A DNA stretch of 64,000 bases. Source: Psettodes erumei (Eukaryota > Chordata > Actinopteri > Pleuronectiformes > Psettodidae). Below the pieces are notes generated by a model, which ran no database searches, was not told the origin of the DNA, and saw nothing but the letters and a program-made list of their open reading frames with translations. A program made the translations under genes and the position numbers. How positions within the stretch are numbered: position 1 is the stretch's first letter; every line of letters begins with the position of its first letter. This document shows positions 52,133 to 61,368 of this stretch, in pieces. The DNA is taken from NCBI GenBank assembly GCA_016785225.1, contig JAFBJZ010000827.1, forward strand, positions 776,001 to 840,000, written 5' to 3'.

Positions 52133-55100
52133 ATGTTCAGGAAACCTCTGTTGAACATTGGGCTGCGAGTGAACCGACAACAGCATGCCGGCATCCAGAG
52201 AGCGACAGCGGCGCTGAACCCAGCGAACCGCCTGGACGTCCGCCGCCGCGACGCATCCACCACCACCACCACCACCACCGTGATGGGAGCCAGCAACAAA
52301 CTGAAAACTATGGACGAATTAGGCGGACCGACTTTCATGACAACCTTGTACTGGCTGTTCGTAAAGGGCTATTTCCAAACGACGCAACAAATGCAAGTAA
52401 GTGGGATCGGGAGGCGGGGAGGGATGGGTGAACGCACAGGTGGGTCAGGGGCAGCTGCGCAGACACGACTTGTGTTGTCGGTACCGCTGTTTGCTTTTCA
52501 TTTTGAACTGTAGTGAACCCATGCACTGCACCCTGCAGCTCCCCTGTCACCCTGAAGTCTGCTGCACCGAGAGCATCGGCTCACAAATCACGGAAATACG
52601 CCTTTACGTACTGTACATACTTATTTTCTATCCACGCAGGTTTATTGATTTTGCATCTGAGAAATTATTTTTTCGCCTCAGTGGCGATAGCGAAGATGAA
52701 GTGATTTGTGTTTGTGCTTCAGTGTGCAGTGAAAAAATGACGTCTTCTCAAATACTGTAATTACTTCACAAGAAAACAAGGCCCCTGCAAGTTTTCCGGG
52801 ACAAATCTTACTGTCGATGTTTTCATGTCATATTTTAATACCGTAAGCACCGCAAACTGTCTAAAATGCACATTTCCCTTTGTGTTGACACTGCAAACAC
52901 TGTATTTTAATATAGTATAACTGTAGCTTCCTGTATGCCAACTATAAACAGTTGGATTTACAGTGCAAAAAGTCTGATGTAAACTTTCACCCAGAGGCGT
53001 GTCTTGCCCCTTTTTAGGGGTGCTCGTGCGTCCCTAAATTGATTTACAGCACCCCTAAAACTAATATGAGTGGGAAAAGCTTCTTCTAAACACAACTATG
53101 TGTTTTTTAAAAAGGAAAATGTAGAAAAAACAACAACCACCGACACTGTACAGTTAAAACTTATTAATTTAAGTACGAAAAGACACCCCCACCCCCACCC
53201 CCACCTCGCAAATGGCTCGTTCCACTACCGCCCCCCCTCCCTCCGCCCCCCACAGTGGTACACACACACACACACACACACTGTACAAGCAGCTCCAATA
53301 CGTTTGTGTTACACAATAATCATCACCAGCCCTCACGTCTCACAAATCACGTTTAATGTCGTTAGCTACTTTACGTTTAGTTTTTGTTTTTTTTTTTAAT
53401 CTAGCTAGCTAACGCTGCAGGTCAAGCCGGCGTCATGGTTACAGGTTACGATCCATGATTCATACGTTACTCAGCCGCAGTGGAGCAATATAGGTGTTTT
53501 AGCAGCGTGCTGTATCCTGCTGCCCGACACATACATCACATCCCTCATTTATATTACAAAATCACTCCTGACTACGTTTCACAGAAAAGCTCGGGTCTAA
53601 ACTCCCGTTTAAAGTTCACGCAACACCCCCACCGCTCCAGCACTTGGTCTCTCCCGGAAGTATGATTAGGTATTTGAACACCTGCGTGTTCTTTGGACGC
53701 TACGCCCGTTTGTTTGAATTACATACATTAAAGCTCGTTAGTTAATAGGCCTCTCCTATACTTTATACTTATATATTTACTTATATATTGACGCATGACA
53801 AATATAAAAGAACAACATTTAGTGCAAACAACTCTCCGTTTGACTCGTTATCCGCCATTAAAAGAAGAAGATGACAACGACCTCATTGTCATTCCATTCA
53901 AGCAGAATGTGAACTTGTGTTTTACCAGTTGGTGAATTGTGTTAATTAATTCCCCCCCTCTGTAACACTTTGAACAGACAATACATCTAATAACTCCCCC
54001 AAAATGTTTCACTCATGTTATTTGTTCAAAGATCGAGCACAGCAAGATCTACGGCCCTCTGTGGAAGTCAAAGTACGGCCCTCTGGTTGTGGTGAACGTG
54101 GCCAGCGCTGAGCTGATAGAGCAGGTTCTGAGGCAGGAGGGCAGGCACCCGGTCCGGACCGACATGCCCCACTGGAGGAGCTACAGAGCGCTCAGGAACC
54201 AGGCCCACGGACCCCTGACAGAGTGAGTCACACCTTCTCCAGCTTTGCATCTCCCCCCGTTTAGGTCTGAAGGAGGGAAAAAAGAGAGAAATGTTTCTGA
54301 CAGGTGTGACAGCATTACCACCAGTTTTAAAAAAAAAAAAACCTCAAGGTTTGCCGTGTCTGTCATTTGTCTTCATTTGTTTAATCCCAAGTTTGGTAAG
54401 GACAAAGCACAATGTCAGCTTTGATTGCAATGATCAAAAGTCAAAGTCAAATTCAAGTGTTTGCATGGTGCCAAGTTGTCCTCCAGACAAGCTGTAAAGT
54501 TTGGTTTCTGGACTTAAAAGCAGCTTCAGTCAAAGTTTTATGTTAACAATGCGTCACCTGATTTGCTTTCAGTGTGAAAGGCTCCATTGGTAATGATGAC
54601 TAATGGATTACAACCTGACTCTGCTGTTCCTCTCAGCTCTAACTGCTGCTCACAGAGGAGCATTCAGCAGCTAAACAGCCAGATATTTTACACCGGGTTT
54701 GGTGGGGACAAAGAGAATATTCTGTTTGTGTGAATCTATGTAAATACAATTATGCAGTGTACACAAATGTTGCACTGTATCTGCATAAATGGCCGTCTGT
54801 CCGCGATATCAACTAAAAAGAAAGCTGAGCTAAAAGATGCTGTTGTGCTTGTTCTGCTCCCCCAAGTGGCAGCTTTAAATTCAGAGGTGGTGCGAACACA
54901 TCCCAACAGAAACATTTAAAATGAATGTGATGAAAAGACAGGACCAGAGTGTCTGTCACACCGTAACATTTAAGCCATAGATTCAGTATTGAAAGCGAAG
55001 CTGCAGTTTGCACCCCGCTCTCTGCAGCTGATGGAGGCAGCTTGTTCCGGCTCGCATCATAAGAAATCCTGAGACATGTGAAGGGAACTTGTGTTTGAGC

Positions 55101-57489
55101 CCTTCACTCCAGGCAGACACACACAAGCAGGGTTTTGTCTGACCGGTGAATGGCAGCGTGCCCTCGCTGGCATGCGGTCGGGCTCGTCAGACTTGTTGTG
55201 GCAGCGCTCGGCATCGGTAGTGAGTGTCTCAATAACGCAGTGAGGCAGGCCTCCACTGTGAGACCGACACTCACAACCTGAACTACAGAACACCTGGAAT
55301 AATTCAGGTGTTTTTAAGTTGAACTGCTTAAATTATTCCTGATTTATTATTTAAAAGTAAAGAATACGTCTGGTCATATTTAATTTTTATTTACTGTCAA
55401 CAAATGCTGTGAAAAAAACAAAAACCGCTTCATACAGATGTAAAAACAGGCAACAGCGTGTGTGTGACTGACAACATTTAACCACTGCACCACTGTCACA
55501 CCAATGTGGTTTCAGCTTTCAGGCTCTTTGGCACACAGGAATAAGACGTGTCAGGTGTGTTGGACAAACACATGACTGTGACAAAAGTTTTGAATTTCAC
55601 TTGACAAAATAAATGAGTTAGGCAGGTAAACGAGAATCCCCAAATCCAAATTAAAAAAAAGAAATATTCCACCAATAGTTGACATATTTTCAGTGACTGG
55701 AAGTTTCCAGAGAGCTGCTCTTTCTTAAAGTTAATGTTAAACCACCTTAATCTCCGAGCAATTAAGGGGATTATATCCGTCAGGCTGGTGTGGGTTTAAA
55801 CAGCTTTGTCTCAGTCTGTCTGGAAGCTCATTTCTCTGCTTTAATCATCTTCTCCTTTTTCTTTTGTAGGATGGGGGCCAAGTGGCAGCGCATCCGCAGC
55901 ATCCTGAACCCCCGGATGCTGAAGCCCAAACACGTCTCCTCCTACGCCAACACCATCAACGACGTGGTGACGGACTTCATCAGCAGAGTGGCCTGGCTGA
56001 GGGAAACCGGCGGCCAGGGAGTGATGGTCAACGACCTGACTGCAGAGCTCTACAAATTTGCTTTTGAAGGTCAGCAGGGAACAAACGAGTGGGAATGCAT
56101 CTTTTTTTTTTTAGATACTTGGAAAAAAAATCTCGATTGTTGGGGTAACAAGGACAAATGCATGTCAGTTAAGAAGACAAGTCCCAAAAACCACAAAAAG
56201 ACCGACAGGTACAACCTCCTGCTTATTTTGGAAATGAAAGCTGCACACTCCTTTGCTCCGGCGCAGTCATCCTCAGTGTTTTTGTGGTTTTAAACTTGTC
56301 ATTACATATTAACTCTGCTGCTGCGTCACCATGGCAGACGATAGAGGGACGTGCTGTCGGCCTCGCTGCTCCCGTCCTTGACTCTTTCCCTCCTGCAAAC
56401 CTTTGCCGCCGTCGAGCACAGCATTCTTTCAGAGTCGGTCACAGGTTCGCTTCACCCGACTGTTTTGTAACGCTCGACCAGCTTTTGCGGGCGGAGCGCG
56501 GCGTCATCGAGGGTTTTGACTCTGACACAGTTGCCGAGCGTTTCGGCCTTGACCGCTGATTAGATACCGTGAGATAAACCGTGGGCGTGTTGATGATCCA
56601 GCTACCTGCTCTGATCACGCAGGGACATTTAGTTGTGATCTTTAACCACTTGTCAAGGTTGTATTGCACGCAGTATTTGTGCACACCTGTGCACAAAAAC
56701 CCAGCGTCCATGTTGGTCTTTATTCAGGGTCTAATCGTTGTCTTTTGGGACTCAGGTATCTGTTCAGTGTTGTTTGAGACGCGCATGGGCTGCATGAACG
56801 AGGAGGTGCCCGAGGAAACCCAGAAGTTCATCTTCTCCGTGGGGGAAATGTTTCGTCTCTCCCCGATCATCGTCCTCTTCCCTCAGTCCGTCTGGCCCTA
56901 CATGCCCTTCTGGAAACAGTTCGTGGCCGCCTGGGATTATCTCTTTAAAATCGGTGAGCGAATTTAATTCGAGCCAGCCAATCAGAGCGCAGCATGTTTC
57001 AGGCCAGCTGTTATTTAAACTTTACCTCAAATTAATGACAAATGTTGTGATGTCACAAAACATTATGAGAGTTCAGGCTTCATGGACAGGTTGTATCAGC
57101 TAATAATTTCAAGGACACTGGACTCAGGTGATTTCCTCAAAAGACAAAGTCCAGCTCTCAGGTTCTGCTGCTCTTCAGTTTCCTCACATCCTGTTCATGT
57201 GTCACCACCTAGTGGCGACACATGAACAGGATGTGAGGAAACTTCTCCCCTTTTTTTTTTTCTCCTGTGTTCTCTTTCTAGCTGAAGAGTTGGTGCAGAA
57301 GAAGATGGAGGAGATCCAGGAGAAGGTGCACCTGGACCAGAACGTGGAGGGGGCGTACCTCACTCACCTGCTGCTCAGCGATCAGATGACGGTCACCGAG
57401 ATCCTGGGCAGCATCACCGAGCTCCTGCTGGCGGGAGTCGACACGGTGAGCGCCTGCAGAGTGTGTGTGTGTTAGGCAGCAGAGGATAA

Positions 57490-57524
<35 letters not shown>

Positions 57525-57907
57525 CTGCTCACAGACCTCCAACACCATCTCCTGGTCTCTTTACAACTTGGCCAAAGAGCCGGAAATCCAGGAGCAGCTG
57601 TACCGGGAAGTGACGAGCGTTTGCCCCGGAGACAAGATGCCGAACAGCGACGACATCGCCCAGATGCCGTACCTGAAGGCCGTCATCAGAGAGACGCTAC
57701 GGTCAGAGAGATCGATACGTCTCATCGATAGGCTGAAAAAAGTGTAGACAACACAACTGTTTGTGTGTCGACAACCTGTCTGTTCTGTGGTCACCAGGCT
57801 GTACCCGGTCGTCCCGGGAAACGCCCGCGTCACTGTTGAGAATGAGATCGTGGTGGGAGATCACCTCTTCCCCAAACAGGTGAGACGCAGGTTGTGTGTG
57901 TCCAGGT

Positions 57908-57946
<39 letters not shown>

Positions 57947-58743
57947 ACCAATGAAAGTGTTACGGGTCCCGTCCCTCGCAGACGCTGTTCCACCTGTGCC
58001 ACTACGCCGTGTCCTACGACGAGAAGATCTTCCCCGACCCCCACGCCTTCCTGCCGCAGCGCTGGGTCCGAGGCGCCGAGGAGAAGCACGGGCAGCACCC
58101 GTTCGGGTCGGTGCCGTTTGGGTTCGGGATCCGGGCGTGCCTGGGCCGACGGGTGGCCGAGCTGGAGATGTATCTCCTCCTGTCCAGGGTGAGACAGATG
58201 GAGATGTTCGACATCAAAATAAAACAAGTTCTACAAACTTTATGTTGTTTTAATGTCACTCAGGTTTGAGGCTTTTATTAGATTTTGTGATAAAGACTGG
58301 AGTTCTTACAAGTTTTAGATTATATTAGGACCGACCTGTTGTTTTTCACACCCAGGAACTCCCTTGCTGTTGTTTTTTAGCTGAGTTCAGAGCAGCATTG
58401 ACCTGTAGTAACCCCTGAAGCGGAGCACAGAGATCCGCCTGCTCCTCTCTTGTTAGTCCTGGCACTGGGATGTCGTCTCAGCCAAAAAACACACTTGTAA
58501 ATCTGTCAGCTGTCGAGCGGCGGGTCTCTGTCTGAACTCTGGCTCACATAGATAAATATATATATTTTTCTTTCTTTCTTCACTTCAAAGCTGATAAAGC
58601 GGTACGAGGTGAGGCCGGATCCCGCCGGAACCACGGTGAAGCCGATCACCAGGACCCTGCTCTGCCCCGCGAAGCCCATCAACCTGCAGTTTGTGGACAG
58701 AGGGGCGCAGCGGGCGGCGGCGCGAGCGGCACTTCCTCTGTGA
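52133..58743 (+). CDS. cyp27a: CYP27A-type mitochondrial sterol hydroxylase
   Basis: This is a class I mitochondrial P450, supplied with electrons by adrenodoxin. CYP27A enzymes oxidise the sterol side chain (C27) in bile-acid synthesis and can act on vitamin D. Nine exons: 52133-52396, 54032-54222, 55870-56069, 56756-56953, 57282-57445, 57535-57701, 57798-57879, 57982-58188, 58591-58743. They join to 541 aa (human CYP27A1 is about 531). The Arg-rich N-terminus MFRKPLLNIGLRVNRQQ fits a mitochondrial presequence. The I-helix AGVDTT is at 335-340, ExxR (ETLR) at 392-395, and the heme loop FGSVPFGFGIRACLGRR has its axial Cys at 475. The frame is also open to an upstream ATG at 52,004, but 52,133 gives the better presequence. 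Fish carry several cyp27a copies and which one this is cannot be settled; CYP27B and CYP27C fit less well. No disabling change was seen. Confidence 0.92.
52259..52279 (+). repeat. Coding (ACC)7 array, polythreonine
   Basis: Seven ACC codons encode a run of threonine at about residues 43-49 of the CYP27A protein, next to the likely presequence cleavage region. Confidence 0.95.
57177..57243 (+). repeat. Near-perfect 67-nt hairpin in cyp27a intron 4
   Basis: The arms at 57,177-57,208 and 57,212-57,243 are reverse complements over 31 of 32 bases (27 consecutive matches, one mismatch, four more matches) around a CTA loop. The outer arm reads AGTTTCCTCACATCC. The hairpin ends 38 nt before the exon 5 acceptor, just upstream of the polypyrimidine tract. 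The centre reads CCACTAGGTGG on the minus strand, loosely like a CTCF core. Confidence 0.95.
57493..57522. repeat. (GT)n in cyp27a intron 5
   Basis: About 15 GT units end 12 bp before the exon 6 acceptor. This very short intron (89 bp) is mostly repeat, so repeat length changes intron length directly. Confidence 0.9.
57911..57943. repeat. (GT)n in cyp27a intron 7
   Basis: About 16 GT units within a 102-bp intron, as in intron 5. Confidence 0.9.
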
Positions 58744-59050
58744 GCCGGTTTAGTATTCACACGGTGTTGCCTGCCTGTCACCGAGCGCTTATTTATACAG
58801 AGCTCACATCACGGGAACTGGCTCAGTGGACTGCACAGTATGAGACGGTCTGAGGAAGTAGCAGGTTGTACAGAAGATGATGCAGTGTGTATAGACGTGT
58901 AAATATTAATTCTTTAACCAACAAAAAAAAAAAGTTTGCTTTAGTCATGTCTTATTTGTGTTTTTTGTGAGTTTGACCAACAAAAAAAGTCTGTACATTT
59001 TACTCCACTCGGTGACAATCCCACTGAAGATTAAATCTTTATAAATGTGT
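58744..59050 (+). other. cyp27a 3' UTR
   Basis: AT-rich sequence after the TGA at 58,741-58,743. ATTAAA at 59,030-59,035 is the first likely polyadenylation signal; AATAAA follows at 59,532. Confidence 0.45.
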
Positions 59051-61230
59051 CCCAAAAAAATATAATTTTCATTTCTTTAAAGGGCCCAGCTAGTTAATCA
59101 ATCAGCTGGCAAACGACAGACAGAGAGAAATAGTTCGTGTGCTGGGGACTGAGCCACATATGGCATGAACGTCAAATTTTACAAAACTGCACCAACAGTT
59201 TAGCTGCTTATATTTAAGTAATGAAAATTATTTTAACCTTACATATTAATTGTTAGTTTGGAAGGGATTTGGGTAAAAAAAAAAAGAAAGCACTGGCACT
59301 GAGTGGGGATTTCAACCTGAAGATACTGCACATGTTTTTTTATTCTGTATTTTCAGTAAGATTTATCTTGTACATACAGAAATGTGTTTTAAAATCCCGT
59401 TTGTACAGTCTAATGTTTCCTGCAGTGTTTTAGTGGCTTTAACGGAGCCCCGACGTCACGTTTCTGTAACAACAGACCGAGCCAACCAATGAGAAACATT
59501 CATCCAATCACATGTGTCCTGATCCCCGTCTAATAAAGGCTGTTATTAGGCTATTAAAAAAGTATCTGCAGTAGTATTTTGGCATATTTGTGCTATGAAA
59601 TGTACAAGTGCACAACCTGCATGGAGGGAAACACGCTGCTAACAAAGAAAAGGCTCCATTCTCAGTCAATAATAAAAAATCAAACCAATTTGATCATTTT
59701 AATTGATACGATTCTTTTGCTGACATATAGATATATATTTTAATTTTTTTTCGTGAGCACGGTAGCGGACCAATGCTGCCCCCTTGTGGACTCTCACATT
59801 TCTATTTCATAAATAGAAATTTGAGCGCGCCAGGTTCCCTGCATAGATGTAATAGTCACCAAGACGTGACCTGCTGTGACCTTTAGTCTTTAAAGTTTAT
59901 TTTGATCCTGAGATAATAAGATCTATTTCATCTCAGGCGGCTGAACTAGATGAGACTTTAAGAGGCCTAATGTGAGTTTCAGCTCCATTTGTTCGATCCA
60001 CGTCTGTCTCTCAGCACATCCTACAAATTCAATAAGGATGGTTCAGATATTTTTTTAGCTTATATATCTTTTTAACTATTTTACTACTTTCTATGCAGCT
60101 ACATTTTTTGACAGCTGTGGGGTTTTTTTTGCTGTAAAAGATGAAGCAATATGTCCTCACTATTTCAGACCAGAGGGAGATCAGTCTTGGAACAGCGTGT
60201 GGACAACTATGCAGGGAAAGAAGAGAAACAGAGAAAATATTCAGTGTTTTTATCTGGCTGCAGCTTTAATGTCCCCTCAGGAACAAGAGGAAAAAGCTGC
60301 ATGAAGGAATAAGGTGGAAGGAGAACACCAGAGGATCTGACAAACGTCGTCAGGTGGGCGACGTGCCTCGGCAATCGGTGACTCGGAATCTGGCGACAGC
60401 GACAGCTGGGCGGCGACCTCTGACCCCGTCACGTTCGAAGCTGTGACCTGTTGCTCGCGGACAGCTGAAGCTGACAGCTAAGGTTTTCACCGGGGCTCCA
60501 GCGTTTCCTGTGGGCGTTGTGTGTGTGATGCAATTTCCGGTCGACACAACACCTGGGACATCCTCTGATACAGGTGACATACAGTTAAAACCTGTTATAT
60601 TCTGTATTTGGCACTTCCTGTATTTAGTGTCTGTCACATTTCACACACTTTTTGCACAATTTACATCAGCGGCAGCTTCACTTACTGCATTGTATTGTTT
60701 GTGTGTATTTATAGTCTTATCAGGGTGTTGCACAGCGAAACATGTGTGTGTGAACATCACCAAAATTTTAAAAAAGGATGTGTTTCCAGAATAAGAGGTG
60801 ACTCATGCACACGCACAGAGGCAGGGCCGTGCACGTGGCCTCCGTGCTGGATTAAAAACGCATCCTTTCCCGCACAGAGAGAGAGAGAGAGAGAAAACAA
60901 ACGAACCCTCCCGGTTGACCCTTCATCCCACATTCGGGGCTGCGGGTCTGGACTCAACAACGACGCTATTGTAGGAGCAGAGGGGCCGCCGCTCCACTTC
61001 AACGACCGGGCCCTCCTGCTGCACAGCACACACCAACCCAGATTTGTAGATGAAGAAAAAGCAACTAATCTGGATTATATTTGTGTGTGCGTTCAGTCTT
61101 GGTTGCAGTGTTTTCCTCCAGCGCAGGTCTGTGGGGGCAGTTCCTGCAGTGGGCAAGGTTTTTATTTTGTGTGGTGGAATATTAACTTGAACTGGGCTGC
61201 GGGAGCGTAAATGATCGCTGGTTTTACATC
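59051..61230. other. Intergenic region cyp27a to slc15a2
   Basis: No gene is supported. A small inverted repeat lies at 59,798-59,820 (ATTTCTATTT, CAT loop, AAATAGAAAT), an (AG)n at about 60,877-60,895, and a CTCF-like motif at 59,776. Confidence 0.6.
59776..59789 (-). promoter_or_regulatory. CTCF-like motif, minus orientation
   Basis: The minus strand reads CCACAAGGGGGCAG, matching 13 of 14 positions of CCASYAGRKGGCRS. It lies 1.0 kb past the cyp27a stop and faces the plus-oriented motif at 51,019. Confidence 0.45.
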
Positions 61231-61368
61231 GGTGCCCTCACAGAGCGGAGCGGGACGGGGCGAGCGGGACCGAGTGGGCCGGACTTGGATGAAAGTCAGC
61301 AGAAGCAGCAGGAGCAGCGGTAAACCTCAGCAGTACACATCCAGGATCTCACCAGCAACTCAGGCAAC
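61231..61368 (+). promoter_or_regulatory. Probable slc15a2 promoter and 5' UTR
   Basis: A G- and CG-rich block (GCGGGACGGGGCGAGCGG) precedes the proposed start codon, with no TATA box. The transcription start cannot be fixed from the sequence. Confidence 0.35.

Noticed and set aside
56284..56559. 91-codon frame in cyp27a intron 3
   Set aside because: The end (ERGVIEGFDSDTVAERFG) looks somewhat coding-like and the segment is CG-rich, but exon 3 joins exon 4 perfectly without it and no family was recognised.
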